DNA of 64,000 nucleotides from CAINVV01 sp964506325 (lineage in GTDB: Bacteria; Bacteroidota; Bacteroidia; Bacteroidales; Prolixibacteraceae). A program made the position numbers and the translations under genes. The stretch covers positions 1 to 64,000 of the forward strand of contig CAZDLO010000008.1 in NCBI GenBank assembly GCA_964506325.1, read 5' to 3'. Under the pieces are notes generated by a model that had not been told where the DNA came from, did not search any database, and saw nothing but the letters and a program-made list of their open reading frames with translations. Below are positions 9,593 through 19,017 of this stretch, piece by piece (positions within the stretch are counted from its first letter, which is position 1; each line of letters opens with the position of its first letter).

Positions 9593-10288
9593 ATGATGAG
9601 GTGTATAGTTGTGGAAGATGAGCCTGCTGCACGGTCAGTTCTTGAACACAATATCTCCCTTTGTCCCGGGTTGGAGTGTTGCGGGATCTTCCCGGATGCC
9701 TTTAGTGCCCAGGCCTTCCTCGATAGCAACAAAGTCGACCTGATGTTCCTGGATATTAATTTGCCGGGTATGTCGGGGGTCAGTTTTCTGCGTACCCTGG
9801 TGAATCCGCCCATGGTAATATTTACCACTGCCTATTCACAATATGCCATTGAGGGTTTTGAACTCGAGATTATTGATTTCCTGTTGAAGCCATTTTCCTA
9901 TGAGCGGTTCAGCAAGGCGGTCAACAAGGCAAAGCAAAGGTTGATTGGCAATAGCACTGCTGCTGACCCCTTTATGCTGAGTATTAAATCAGATCGCAGG
10001 ATTTACCAGGTTCCGGTGGATGATATTCTTTTTGTGGAGGCCTGCGGGGACTATGTATCTGTCTATTGCACAGACAAGAAGCTGGTGGTTCATGGCACGC
10101 TGAAGAGCTGGGAGGATAAACTGAGCAGGTTCCCCTTTCAGAAGGTGCATCGTACAAGCATGGTCAATGTAAAGAAAATCAGTCATATAGAAGGCAATGT
10201 TATTTATATTGGGTCGCATAAGCTGTCGATGTCTGAATCCTACAAGCAGATTTTGATTGGTCAGATGTTCGGGGACCAGCAATCCTGA
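9593..10288 (+). CDS. LytTR-family response regulator
   Basis: A receiver domain (residues 1-120; phosphorylation site Asp54 in MFLDINLPG, acidic pocket VVEDEP) is joined to a C-terminal LytTR DNA-binding domain (about 135-231), with VDDILFVEACGDYVSVY as its signature. The total of 231 residues is normal. The start is the first ATG of a double ATG-ATG. The gene is partner to the upstream LytS-type kinase and ends before a strong bidirectional terminator. Confidence 0.93.
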   Translation: MMRCIVVEDEPAARSVLEHNISLCPGLECCGIFPDAFSAQAFLDSNKVDLMFLDINLPGMSGVSFLRTLVNPPMVIFTTAYSQYAIEGFELEIIDFLLKPFSYERFSKAVNKAKQRLIGNSTAADPFMLSIKSDRRIYQVPVDDILFVEACGDYVSVYCTDKKLVVHGTLKSWEDKLSRFPFQKVHRTSMVNVKKISHIEGNVIYIGSHKLSMSESYKQILIGQMFGDQQS

Positions 10289-10307
10289 GAAAGGCAATAA
10301 AAAATAC

Positions 10308-10324
10308 TTTAGAATCATTCTAAA
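10308..10324. promoter_or_regulatory. Fur/PerR-like palindrome, copy 1
   Basis: TTTAGAATCATTCTAAA is a perfect inverted repeat around a central base and resembles Fur-superfamily operators. Its position between convergent gene ends is unusual for an operator; similar copies lie at 16387, 26356 and 38690. Confidence 0.4.
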
Positions 10325-10327
10325 TAA

Positions 10328-10360
10328 AAACAGGGATTCTCTGAATGAGAACCCCTGTTT
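10328..10360. terminator. bidirectional rho-independent terminator
   Basis: A 14-bp stem with one mismatch (10328-10341 with 10347-10360) closes a 5-nt loop, flanked by A-rich DNA on the left and T-rich DNA on the right. It serves the LytTR regulator on the plus strand and the susD end of the inositol operon on the minus strand. Confidence 0.8.
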
Positions 10361-10409
10361 CTTTTAACACTTGTCCGGAAAAAAAGCAGTTATTCCGGAT
10401 TCCGTAGGA

Positions 10410-12101
10410 TCAATAGCTATCATTCTGTATCAGGTATCCCTTGTTGGCAGAGGCACCGTCTACTGCTGACTGAGGAATAGGGAAGAGGCGTTTTTTGGCA
10501 TTGTTGTCTGTCTTCTCTGTCCAGGTACCTTCGTATTTCCCAAAACGGATCATATCTGTCCGTCTCTGGCACTCCCAGTAGAATTCAAATCCGCGTTCGC
10601 GGTACAACAGGTCAATTGTCATTGAAGTTAACGCCGGCGGTATCTGGCTTGGCCTGGCAGTTCTTGAAGCACGGACTGCATTGACATCATTCAGGGCACC
10701 GGATGCGTCGCCCTTGCGCATTTTAGCTTCAGCGCGCATCATATAGATGTCGGCAAAACGGATAATGACGATGTCAGCCTGGCCTTTGTTACGGCCGGAG
10801 TCTGAAAGTTTGCTGAATTCATATTTTTCCACCCTGTAACCGGTGCTGTAACCGCTTCCGGCAGAAGTGAAGTCAATCTGCAGGGTATGATTCACCAGTT
10901 TGGTCTTATCAGCGCGTGTTACGTTGTAAAGTTTACCAATTTTATAGGTGTTGTTTGTTCCGCGCTCGAATGGCTGTCCGGCCCTGGTAGTCTGTAAGCC
11001 GAATTGTTGTCCCCTGATGATACCACGGTCGATCCTGTAGGTACTTCCGTCAACATAGAAGGGCAGTGAATCTGCCGGGACGATCAGATTTCTCTTCAGG
11101 AAACGTGCATCCCTGGAAGGATCGGTTGCTCCGTAAGCCTGGGTCCAGCTGCCGTAGAAGTCGGGCGTAATGGCCGGACCGTCAGTACCGTTTGCTGCAG
11201 GAAATCCTGGCAATGGGAACTGATCTCCTGAAAGGGAGAAATAGGCCATACGGTTGTGACCGTTAAGGTCAGGACGCTGGTCAACAGCAAAGATCAGCTC
11301 TTTGTTGTCATGATTCTCATCGTCAAATATTGCGAAGTATTCCGATGACAACTGGTATTGACTTGAATTGATCACTTTGTCAGTATAGGTAATGACCTTG
11401 TCCATATCTTCCGGCTTGAAAGTAAAGCTGGCGGCATACGGATCTCTCCAGACGGCAGCATTCAGGTGTAACCGTGCGAGCAGGCCAAGGACTCCTCCTT
11501 GTGTCATGCGGCCCGGACCGGTAGAAGTGCCGACATCAGGTAGGGCAGCTTCCAGTTCTGTGCGGATATATTCCACTGCATCATTTTTGCGGATGATCTT
11601 TGAAACCTCGTTAGGGTCATCCTTGATGAAACTGAGGCCGTACATATCGAGCAAAACCATGTTGTAATAAGCTCTGAGTGCCCTCATTTCGGCAAGATAC
11701 ATTTTGGCATCGGCACCTGTCATCGGCTGGAGTACATTGATAGCGGTAACTGTTCTGGAGATCAGTGTCACAAGTGTGTTCCAGGCCTCCGTGATACGCA
11801 CGTGGGATGGAGTCATCAGGTGGCGGTGCAAATCAATGTAGATTCCGTTATCACCCCAGTCGGTTCCGCCACGGTAGGGAAGGATGGCTTCATCGGTTGA
11901 GATTTCCTGCAGGGCAAAATACCTGGTATGCAGGAAGAAGTCGGGAAGCAGTGCATAGGCAGGAGCCACGCTGCCTTTGATAATGTCGCTCGGTAATTTT
12001 CCACCGGTAAGCGATTCATCCAGGACCTGCTCTTTCAGGTCAGTGCAACTGAATCCAAGTAATACGGTGGCCAGAATGGCAATCTTAAACTTGTTTTTCA
12101 T
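10410..12101 (-). CDS. SusD/RagB-family outer-membrane binding lipoprotein
   Basis: Surface-exposed binding lipoprotein that partners SusC-type transporters. The signal peptide ends in GFSC (lipidated Cys19). The 563-residue protein shows SusD features: an N-terminal TPR-rich region (WNTLVTLISRTVTAINVLQ; MRALRAYYNMVLLDMYG), the ADIYMMRAEAKMRKGD helix, and the C-terminal LLYRERGFEFYWECQRRTDMIRFGKYEG block. It lies 21 bp after susC and is the last gene of the minus-strand inositol run. The ligand is unknown; context suggests an inositol-containing compound. Confidence 0.95.
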   Translation of the reverse strand: MKNKFKIAILATVLLGFSCTDLKEQVLDESLTGGKLPSDIIKGSVAPAYALLPDFFLHTRYFALQEISTDEAILPYRGGTDWGDNGIYIDLHRHLMTPSHVRITEAWNTLVTLISRTVTAINVLQPMTGADAKMYLAEMRALRAYYNMVLLDMYGLSFIKDDPNEVSKIIRKNDAVEYIRTELEAALPDVGTSTGPGRMTQGGVLGLLARLHLNAAVWRDPYAASFTFKPEDMDKVITYTDKVINSSQYQLSSEYFAIFDDENHDNKELIFAVDQRPDLNGHNRMAYFSLSGDQFPLPGFPAANGTDGPAITPDFYGSWTQAYGATDPSRDARFLKRNLIVPADSLPFYVDGSTYRIDRGIIRGQQFGLQTTRAGQPFERGTNNTYKIGKLYNVTRADKTKLVNHTLQIDFTSAGSGYSTGYRVEKYEFSKLSDSGRNKGQADIVIIRFADIYMMRAEAKMRKGDASGALNDVNAVRASRTARPSQIPPALTSMTIDLLYRERGFEFYWECQRRTDMIRFGKYEGTWTEKTDNNAKKRLFPIPQSAVDGASANKGYLIQNDSY

Positions 12102-12122
12102 ATCTGTAGTCTTTTAAATTTA

Positions 12123-15100
12123 TTAGAATGTCAGGTTAAGTCCGAATACAAATGCACGGGCTTTCGGATAACTGTTTTTGTCGATACCGAAAGACTGGAT
12201 GCCTCTATCAGAACTATCCTGGTTTACCTCAGGATCGAATCCGTCATAACTGGTGATGACAAACAGGTTCTGTCCTGTTAATGAGATACGCAGTTCTTCC
12301 AGCCACTTGGTACAGCCAATTGATTTTGTATCAAGATTATAGGCCAGTGTGGCATTGTTCATGCGGAAGAAGGAACCGTCCTTGAGGTAGCGTGTAGAAA
12401 CAGATGCAGGGTTGATGTTGCTTTCTGTCGGGAATTCAATAGCGGCAGCAGTTGTATTGAGCGACTTGGCAAGACGGGCTTTGTAGAAGTTTGCAGTGGC
12501 AGTGTTGTCGAAGATTTTGTTGCCGGAAACACCGTTGAAGTTCATCACCAGGTCAAAGCGCTTGTAGCTTAGGTTGGCGTTGAAGTTGAACATTTTGTCG
12601 GGCAATGCGGTACCAACAACATGACGGTCGGCATCCGAATCCTTGCCATCCTTGTTCCAGTCTACATATTTTGTAAGGCCATTGGTTCCGATCCCGTCAA
12701 ACTCTTTCATATAAAAGGCACCGATAGGATAGCCGTTTACATAACCGTTCACAGTGGCAGTACTCAATCCGGCCCCGGAGGCTCCACCGGTAGTAAGGAT
12801 GGTAAATGGCGAGTTCTGTACATCATTGTTGATGAAGGTGATGTTACCGCCGAAGGTGTAGGAAAAAGCGTTTTTATTCTTGTGCTGGTATTCCAGTGCC
12901 ACCTCAAGTCCGTTGTTGGTGATGGTCATGTCTTTCACATTCGTCCAGTAGGATGTTGCCGGTTGAATAGGGTCAGAAGGAACCACCTCAAGGAGGATGT
13001 TGTTGGAAACCTTGTGGAAATAGTCGATGGTTCCGCTCAAATCGCCTTTGAAAAGTGCGAAATCAATACCGCCGTTGGTCATTGTGGATACTTCCCACTG
13101 AATGTCTGGATTGGCGAGACGGACGTAAGTGGTACCGGCAGGGTAACTTCCTGTCGGATCAAGCGGATAGCTGGTTGTTGAACTGACACTTGTGGTAAAG
13201 AGGGCCTGGGTGATTTTGTTTGGAATTTCCTGGTTACCGGTCTGTCCCCATCCTGCGCGAAGTTTCAGGTTGCTGAAAGGCAGGGATTTCATGAATTCTT
13301 CTTCAGTGATCCTCCATCCTGCAGCAAAAGAAGGGAATGTTCCGTATTTTTTGTTCTCTCCGAATTTGGAGGAACCATCGGAACGTAAAGTGGCTGTGAA
13401 CAGCATCTTGTTCTTGTAGCTGTAATTGGCCCTGCCAAAGAACGATTGCAGTTCGTTGATCTGTGCCCATCCGCTCGGTTTGTTATCGACCATGTTGAGC
13501 TCCTGTCCGAGGCCCGGGTTGTAACGTGGCTCCACGCCGGTTGGGGCGAACAATCCAATACTCCATGCCCTGTAACGGCCGAAAGTTTCCTGGAAAGAGT
13601 ATCCGGCCATTGCCTGGATATTATGATCGCCAAAATCACGGGTATAGGTCAGGTAGTTTTCGATAATTGTATTTGTGCCGTTGGAGAAATTCTGGTCGAG
13701 GCGTCCGCGCTCGAAAGGCAGAGTGCTTGGCATGGACTGTCCGTCGTAATTTCCGGAAGCGTTCTGGTATCCGAGGTTTAGCTTGTAGATCAGTCCTTTG
13801 GTGATCTCGAAAGAGGGAGAAATATTGGCGATGATCCTCCTGTTTTCACTGAAACCTTTGTACAGTTTGGCGTCGATCAGCGGGTTCATGATGTCGCTGA
13901 AAACGGTTGGCTGACCATTGGTGTAGGCGGGATAGGTCGGGTTGTTGCCGATCATGGCAGATACCATGGTGCCGGCGTTGCAATTTTCGCCGGTTTCGAC
14001 GGTTGCATTCAGGTTGTAATCAATTTTCAGGCGATCGTTGAGCAGTTTCTGGGTGATGTTTACCCTGCCGCTGTAACGTTTAAGACCTGTGGCGATGATA
14101 ATACCCTGTTGATCCAGGTATCCGAGAGAGGCATAATAGTTGGTTTTCTGACTTCCGCCTTTAAGAATCAGGTTGTGATCGTGGGTAACGGCCGTACGGG
14201 TAAGCTCATCCTGCCAGTCGGTGTCGGCACCTTTGTCGATAAGCGTTCCGCCGATAGCAACTACCTGTTTTCTGAATTCGTCCGGACTGAATACCGGGAT
14301 CTTACGGGCGATCTTACCGAAACCGACACTGGAGGAAATGGTCACTTTGGAGGTGCCTGAAGCTCCTCTCTTGGTGGTGATAAGAATTACGCCGTTCGCT
14401 CCGCGGGCTCCATAAATAGCTGTAGCAGAGGCATCCTTGAGGACGTCCATGGACTCAATGTCTTCAGGGTTGATAAAAGTCAGCGGGCTTGCATCAGAAC
14501 CTGTACCTGCCAGACCAATCGGGAATCCATCGATGACGAAGAGTGGACCTGTACCCTGCCTGAGGCTACCCTGTCCACGGATGATGATCCTCTGACCGCT
14601 TCCGGGAGCACCACTTGAAGAGGTGACGTTCACACCGGAGGCTTTACCCTGGAGCAGAAGCTCCGGAGAACTGATAACACCCTTGTTGAAATCCGCACTT
14701 GTGACGGAAGAAACAGCACCGGTGATATCTTTCTTTTTCTGGGTAGCATAGCCAACAGCTACAACCTCTTCAAGGCCGATGGCATCATTTTCCATCACAA
14801 TCTTGAAATTTGACTGACCGGCCACAGCTATTTCCTGGGATTTCAAACCTACAAACGATATCTGCAGGGTCTGGGCATTTTCAGGTATTTCCAGTTGAAA
14901 ATTTCCATCCACATCCGTAGCGGTACCGATGGTAGTATTTTTAACTATTACGCCAACTCCCGGTAAAGGAAGATTGTCTGAGTCAACTACTTTACCTGTT
15001 ACCTGTTTTTTCTTTTGCTGTTCTGCAGCACTGTTGCCGTTTCCTGTCAGGCCACCTGTTGCCGGCGAACTATCTATCGCCAGGGCACCGGTAGTCATCA

Positions 15101-15191
15101 AAACTGAAAATGCCAGAACGAAATTCAGTTTTCGAAGGAAAGAGCTCCTTTCCCTGTGGAAAGGAGGGGTGTTTAATCGTGATTTTTTCAT
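12123..15191 (-). CDS. SusC/RagA-family TonB-dependent transporter
   Basis: Outer-membrane TonB-dependent transporter of 1022 residues. After a signal peptide comes a carboxypeptidase-regulatory-like domain (KKKQVTGKVVDSDNLPLPGV and onward). The plug follows with the SusC signature VLKDASATAIYGARGANGVI, then a 22-strand-type barrel ending in AFVFGLNLTF with the terminal aromatic. It lies 55 bp downstream of iolG on the same strand, so import should be co-regulated with myo-inositol catabolism. The polymer or conjugate transported is not evident, since no glycoside hydrolase lies inside this operon. Confidence 0.95.
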   Translation of the reverse strand: MKKSRLNTPPFHRERSSFLRKLNFVLAFSVLMTTGALAIDSSPATGGLTGNGNSAAEQQKKKQVTGKVVDSDNLPLPGVGVIVKNTTIGTATDVDGNFQLEIPENAQTLQISFVGLKSQEIAVAGQSNFKIVMENDAIGLEEVVAVGYATQKKKDITGAVSSVTSADFNKGVISSPELLLQGKASGVNVTSSSGAPGSGQRIIIRGQGSLRQGTGPLFVIDGFPIGLAGTGSDASPLTFINPEDIESMDVLKDASATAIYGARGANGVILITTKRGASGTSKVTISSSVGFGKIARKIPVFSPDEFRKQVVAIGGTLIDKGADTDWQDELTRTAVTHDHNLILKGGSQKTNYYASLGYLDQQGIIIATGLKRYSGRVNITQKLLNDRLKIDYNLNATVETGENCNAGTMVSAMIGNNPTYPAYTNGQPTVFSDIMNPLIDAKLYKGFSENRRIIANISPSFEITKGLIYKLNLGYQNASGNYDGQSMPSTLPFERGRLDQNFSNGTNTIIENYLTYTRDFGDHNIQAMAGYSFQETFGRYRAWSIGLFAPTGVEPRYNPGLGQELNMVDNKPSGWAQINELQSFFGRANYSYKNKMLFTATLRSDGSSKFGENKKYGTFPSFAAGWRITEEEFMKSLPFSNLKLRAGWGQTGNQEIPNKITQALFTTSVSSTTSYPLDPTGSYPAGTTYVRLANPDIQWEVSTMTNGGIDFALFKGDLSGTIDYFHKVSNNILLEVVPSDPIQPATSYWTNVKDMTITNNGLEVALEYQHKNKNAFSYTFGGNITFINNDVQNSPFTILTTGGASGAGLSTATVNGYVNGYPIGAFYMKEFDGIGTNGLTKYVDWNKDGKDSDADRHVVGTALPDKMFNFNANLSYKRFDLVMNFNGVSGNKIFDNTATANFYKARLAKSLNTTAAAIEFPTESNINPASVSTRYLKDGSFFRMNNATLAYNLDTKSIGCTKWLEELRISLTGQNLFVITSYDGFDPEVNQDSSDRGIQSFGIDKNSYPKARAFVFGLNLTF

Positions 15192-15246
15192 AAATGATTC
15201 ATTTTTAATTTAAACTACATGTTTGGTTCTATTCTTATTATCCATC

Positions 15247-16260
15247 TTAAATTATTTCGCTAAGCTTAACCGGACGATTCTCAAGTACCGATTTTTTGGC
15301 GGCAAGGGCAATAGCAACCGATTGCAATCCGTCATCACCGGATACAGGAAGAGGAAGATCATTGACAACTGCATGGCAGAAGATCTTCATCTCATTGGCA
15401 TAAGCCTCGAGGTAGCGGTCCATGAAGAAATTCAGCGGCAGGGAGCCATGGACTCCATCTGCTGCGAAATAGCGGTGATTTTCGGGATAGTTGTTGTCTG
15501 CGCTGGCCATGCCTTTGGATCCGAATATTTCAACCCTCTGGTCATAACCATACACTGCCTTGCGGCTGTTGTCAATCACCCCGATGGCACCATTGGCAAA
15601 AGTCAGGGTGATGACGGCTGTATCAACATCACCTGCCTTACCGATAGCTTCATCGACAAGAACGGCAGCTTTAGCATATACTTCAGTCACTTCGCTGCCG
15701 GCAATGTATCTTGCCATGTCAAAATCATGAATGGTCATGTCCATGAACATTCCCCCGGAAACCGCACTGTATTCTGCCGGCGGTGGTGCCGGGTCGCGCG
15801 AGGTTATTTTCAGGATGTGCGGATCACCGATTTTCCCATCAACAACCATCTGCTTTATTTTCATGAAGTTGGGATCGAAACGCCTGTTGAATCCCACCAT
15901 TAGTTTTACCCCGGCTTTGGCAACGGCATCCAGTGCCCCCTGGATCACCGGAAGGGAGAGGTCTACCGGTTTTTCGCAGAAAATGTGTTTCCCGGCCTGC
16001 GCCGCCTCTACGATGTACCTGGCATGTGTGTCTGTGGGAGAGCAGATGACAACCGCTTCAACTTCGGGATGATTGAGGACATCCCTGTAATTGCTGAAAA
16101 CCGTTGTGATACCGAATCCGCCGGCCACTTCCTGTGCTCCGGCCAGGTTGATATCAGCTACGGCTACAACTTCCGCTTGCGGAACATTCTGTACAAGTGT
16201 GGCAATATGGACCTTACCTATCCTGCCCGTGCCAATTACGCCTACTTTTAATTTTTTCAT
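15247..16260 (-). CDS. iolG: myo-inositol 2-dehydrogenase (IolG-like)
   Basis: NAD-dependent Gfo/Idh/MocA oxidoreductase of 337 residues predicted to oxidise myo-inositol to scyllo-inosose. The dinucleotide motif is GVIGTGRIGKVH. The catalytic trio expected for IolG is visible as Lys97 (CEKPVDL), Asp174 and His178 (MDMTIHDFD). It sits with iolE, iolA, iolD and iolB. The start overlaps the stop of a 24-codon upstream ORF (ATGA) inside a 105-nt leader shared with ackA. A related scyllo-inositol or sugar dehydrogenase is possible, but context favours IolG. Confidence 0.9.
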   Translation of the reverse strand: MKKLKVGVIGTGRIGKVHIATLVQNVPQAEVVAVADINLAGAQEVAGGFGITTVFSNYRDVLNHPEVEAVVICSPTDTHARYIVEAAQAGKHIFCEKPVDLSLPVIQGALDAVAKAGVKLMVGFNRRFDPNFMKIKQMVVDGKIGDPHILKITSRDPAPPPAEYSAVSGGMFMDMTIHDFDMARYIAGSEVTEVYAKAAVLVDEAIGKAGDVDTAVITLTFANGAIGVIDNSRKAVYGYDQRVEIFGSKGMASADNNYPENHRYFAADGVHGSLPLNFFMDRYLEAYANEMKIFCHAVVNDLPLPVSGDDGLQSVAIALAAKKSVLENRPVKLSEII

Positions 16261-16331
16261 GTGCTTATATTTTGTTTTTTAGTTTGCCAAATGGAAACGA
16301 AGTTCAGCGAAGCTAATACCCACTTTTTCAT
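16257..16331 (-). CDS. 24-codon upstream ORF overlapping the iolG start
   Basis: The reading frame begins MKKWVLASLNFVS and ends in TGA that overlaps the iolG ATG as ATGA, so translation would couple into iolG. The ackA leader has an ORF of identical length and placement; 14 of 24 residues match, with the same codons over the centre. Whether the peptide is made, or the similarity reflects RNA structure only, cannot be decided from sequence. Confidence 0.5.
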   Translation of the reverse strand: MKKWVLASLNFVSIWQTKKQNIST

Positions 16332-16365
16332 TTTCGGTTGGTTTGAAAATTGCAGGATGGATATT
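16261..16365 (-). ncRNA. conserved 105-nt structured leader, iolG copy
   Basis: The 105 nt before the iolG ATG align without net gaps to the 105 nt before ackA. A 9-bp stem pairs AATATCCAT (16357-16365) with GTGGGTATT (16315-16323). Relative to the ackA copy, two pairs change but remain pairable as G-U. The loop is 33 nt in both. Downstream lies the invariant block TTCGCTGAACTTCGTTTCC, and ATTTGG can pair with CCGAAA in the loop, giving a possible H-type pseudoknot. The family is unrecognised; it may be a riboswitch, a protein-binding leader or a leader-peptide attenuator. Confidence 0.55.
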
Positions 16366-16386
16366 TCATTTTGCTATATTTTTTAC

Positions 16387-16401
16387 TTAGAATGATTCTT
16401 A
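16387..16401. promoter_or_regulatory. Fur/PerR-like palindrome, copy 2
   Basis: TTAGAATGATTCTTA is a near-perfect palindrome 22 bp upstream of the iolG leader element, where a promoter for iolG-susC-susD would be expected. Confidence 0.4.
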
Positions 16402-16469
16402 CTAACAGAATAAATGCAAATGCGAAGAACAATTCAAAACATTACAATCAGGTTGCGTTTACATTAAGT

Positions 16470-17378
16470 TTATATTACAACCAGACCCAGTGATCCAATG
16501 TAATCGCGGTTTCTCCGGGCACAGGTTTTCGGATTCCCCATGCCTGGCAGGACATCCTGCTCGACCACAATCCACCCGGCATATTTGTGCCTGTTCAATT
16601 CGGCAACGATGGCAGGAAAATCAACAGATCCTTTTCCCAGCTCACAAAAAACGCCGCTGCCCACTGATTTGAAATAGTCCCAGCCTTCCGTGCGCGACTG
16701 TTCAGCAATTTCTGCATGACAATCCTTGAAATGAATATGCCAGATCCGGGATTTGTGTTTTACCAGGGCTTTCAGCGGGTCGCCGCCGCCGAATTTGTAA
16801 TGGCCCATGTCCAGCACCAGGCCAACAAGGTCAGGATCAGTAAGTGCCATCAGCTGGTCAATTTCCGCCGGGGTTTCCACGTAACCTGCACAATGGTGGT
16901 GAAATACCGTACGCAGCCCGGTTTTGTTTTTTACCTCCCTCGCCACATAATCAGCTCCTTCTGCAAATATCTTCCATTCATTCAGGGTCAGACCCATTTC
17001 ACTGGTTACACGCCCGGCGTTATTTGTGCGTTCCGGAACACTGCCGTTGTCGTCGGCAAGGACAATAAATGCATCCTTGTAACCGGCATCTGCCATCAGC
17101 CTGGCTGTTTTCACCGCTGCTTCAGCACCGGCTTTGTGCCTGGAGAGGTCCTTCAGAAAAACCGGGACAAACGCGCCAACCATGGCTAACTGGCGCTGGT
17201 CAAGTTCTTTTTTGAGTTCCCCCGGATCTGTAGGCATAAATCCCCAGTCGCCGAGTTCACTTCCCTGGTATCCCGTTTCATGGATTTCATTGAGTACCTG
17301 CACATATCCGGCAGCTTTGCCGTCAAGGTCGAATTCCAGAACTCCCCAGGAACACGGGGCATTGGCAATTTTTATCAT
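16470..17378 (-). CDS. iolE: inosose dehydratase (IolE-like, xylose-isomerase fold)
   Basis: TIM-barrel sugar isomerase/dehydratase family protein of 302 residues. It is predicted to dehydrate scyllo-inosose to 3D-(3,5/4)-trihydroxycyclohexane-1,2-dione. The IolE-like N-terminus NAPCSWGVLEFD and the conserved metal-ligand regions TVFHHHCAGYVETP, LVLDMGHYKFGG and IWHIHFKDCH are visible. The frame opens at 17429, but the ATG at 17378 gives the family N-terminus and avoids overlap with iolA. It lies between iolA and iolG, 33 bp after iolA. Confidence 0.9.
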   Translation of the reverse strand: MIKIANAPCSWGVLEFDLDGKAAGYVQVLNEIHETGYQGSELGDWGFMPTDPGELKKELDQRQLAMVGAFVPVFLKDLSRHKAGAEAAVKTARLMADAGYKDAFIVLADDNGSVPERTNNAGRVTSEMGLTLNEWKIFAEGADYVAREVKNKTGLRTVFHHHCAGYVETPAEIDQLMALTDPDLVGLVLDMGHYKFGGGDPLKALVKHKSRIWHIHFKDCHAEIAEQSRTEGWDYFKSVGSGVFCELGKGSVDFPAIVAELNRHKYAGWIVVEQDVLPGMGNPKTCARRNRDYIGSLGLVVI

Positions 17379-17410
17379 GTCTCTAGTTTTAAAGTTTATT
17401 TCTTCAATTG

Positions 17411-18880
17411 TCAGAATTTCCTGGTCCATTCATCATTCCATCTTTCAATGACCACTTTCGTCTGGGTGTAAAACTCCACAGCATGCGACGACTGGCCATG
17501 CAAATCACCGAAGAAGCTCTCTTTCCAGCCACTAAACGGGAAGAAAGCCATTGGTGCAGCGATTCCGATGTTTACTCCGATGTTACCGGCGATGGTATCA
17601 TGACGGAATTTTCTTGCTGCGGCACCGCTGCGGGTGAAAATGCAGGCAGAGTTGCCGTAACGGCTTTGGTTGATCACTTCAATGGCTTCATCCAGGGTGT
17701 TAACCTGTATAATGCTCAGTACCGGGCCAAATATCTCGGTCTGGTATACCTGGCTTTTAATATTAACGTTCCCGAGAATGGTTGGTCCGATAAAATACCC
17801 ATCTTCAAAACCGGGTACAACCACGTTTCTGCCATCCAGCAGGAGTTCGGCACCGTCGTCGATGCCGGATTGCAGCAGCGATTCTATCCTGTCTTTGCTT
17901 TCTTCAGTGATGACAGGTCCCATATCTACACCGGCAGACATTCCATCTCCGGTCTTTTTCGATTTTGCCAGTTCCACCAGCCTGGATGGAATGGTTTCTG
18001 ATGCCTGCCCAACCGTGATAACGACTGAGGCGGCCAGGCAACGCTGACCGGCGCATCCGAAAGCACTATCCGTAATAATTTTAACTGTGGTATCCATATC
18101 TGCATCGGGCATCACCACAACGGCATTCTTAGCTCCACCCTGGGCCTGGACTCTCTTGCCATTCAGCGTTCCGGTCTGGTAAACGTGTTTGGCGACACCG
18201 GTGGATCCTACAAAGCTGATCGCCTGTATGGAGGGATGTTCCAGTATTGCATCCACGGCTTCTTTGGCTCCGTGGACCATATTCAATACGCCTTTGGGAA
18301 GGTTGACCGATTCAAAAAGTTCGAAAATCTTAGTCATGGTCATTGGAACTTTCTCGGAAGGCTTTACGATATAGGTGTTTCCGCAGGCAATGGCGTAAGG
18401 CATGAACCAGAAGGGAATCATGATGGGAAAGTTGAAAGGGGAGATGCAGGCCCCGACCCCGATAGGCTGGCGAATGACAAATTCATCGACCCCGGTAGCA
18501 ATATCTTCTGAAAAGGGACTCTGCAGCATGGTAGGTATACCACAGGCCACTTCAATGTTTTCCAGGGCACGAACCATTTCTGCCTTCGACTCTGCATAGG
18601 TCTTTCCGCACTCTTTTGTACAAATCTCAGCGATAAGGTCTGTATTGGCCTCGAGTACCTGCTTCATTTTGAAAAGATACTGAATGCGCTGAGTGGCGGG
18701 GGTATTTCGCCAGCTTTTGGAGGCATTGACGGCAGCTTCAGCTGCATCCTGGATGTCCTTCCTGCTGCCTGCCGGCACCTGAACAATGGCCTTGCCTGTC
18801 GCAGGGTTGATAACATCCAGCACGTTATCCCCTTTGCTCTCCACCCATTGACCGTTGATAAAATTCTTTAATGTTGTCAT
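17411..18880 (-). CDS. iolA: methylmalonate/malonate-semialdehyde dehydrogenase (acylating)
   Basis: CoA-acylating aldehyde dehydrogenase of 489 residues. It converts malonic semialdehyde, the last inositol intermediate, to acetyl-CoA and CO2, and may also act on methylmalonic semialdehyde. The catalytic cysteine is Cys281 in GCAGQRCLAAS, the NAD motif is VGSTGVAKHV, and the GVGACISPFNFP block is typical of MMSDH. The ATG at 18880 is chosen over the frame opening at 18916 because MTTLKNFING is the usual N-terminus. It is part of the minus-strand iol run. Confidence 0.94.
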   Translation of the reverse strand: MTTLKNFINGQWVESKGDNVLDVINPATGKAIVQVPAGSRKDIQDAAEAAVNASKSWRNTPATQRIQYLFKMKQVLEANTDLIAEICTKECGKTYAESKAEMVRALENIEVACGIPTMLQSPFSEDIATGVDEFVIRQPIGVGACISPFNFPIMIPFWFMPYAIACGNTYIVKPSEKVPMTMTKIFELFESVNLPKGVLNMVHGAKEAVDAILEHPSIQAISFVGSTGVAKHVYQTGTLNGKRVQAQGGAKNAVVVMPDADMDTTVKIITDSAFGCAGQRCLAASVVITVGQASETIPSRLVELAKSKKTGDGMSAGVDMGPVITEESKDRIESLLQSGIDDGAELLLDGRNVVVPGFEDGYFIGPTILGNVNIKSQVYQTEIFGPVLSIIQVNTLDEAIEVINQSRYGNSACIFTRSGAAARKFRHDTIAGNIGVNIGIAAPMAFFPFSGWKESFFGDLHGQSSHAVEFYTQTKVVIERWNDEWTRKF

Positions 18881-19017
18881 TTTTTTATATTCTTTCGTGT
18901 GTATTTCAATTTTCATTTGCTTCCGTAATAATCCTGTATCTCCTGATTGCCATTTATTTATCAGGTATTTCAGACAGCACCGCGGCAGGTTCTGTCAGTG
19001 AGCGGAATTCCCCGGAA

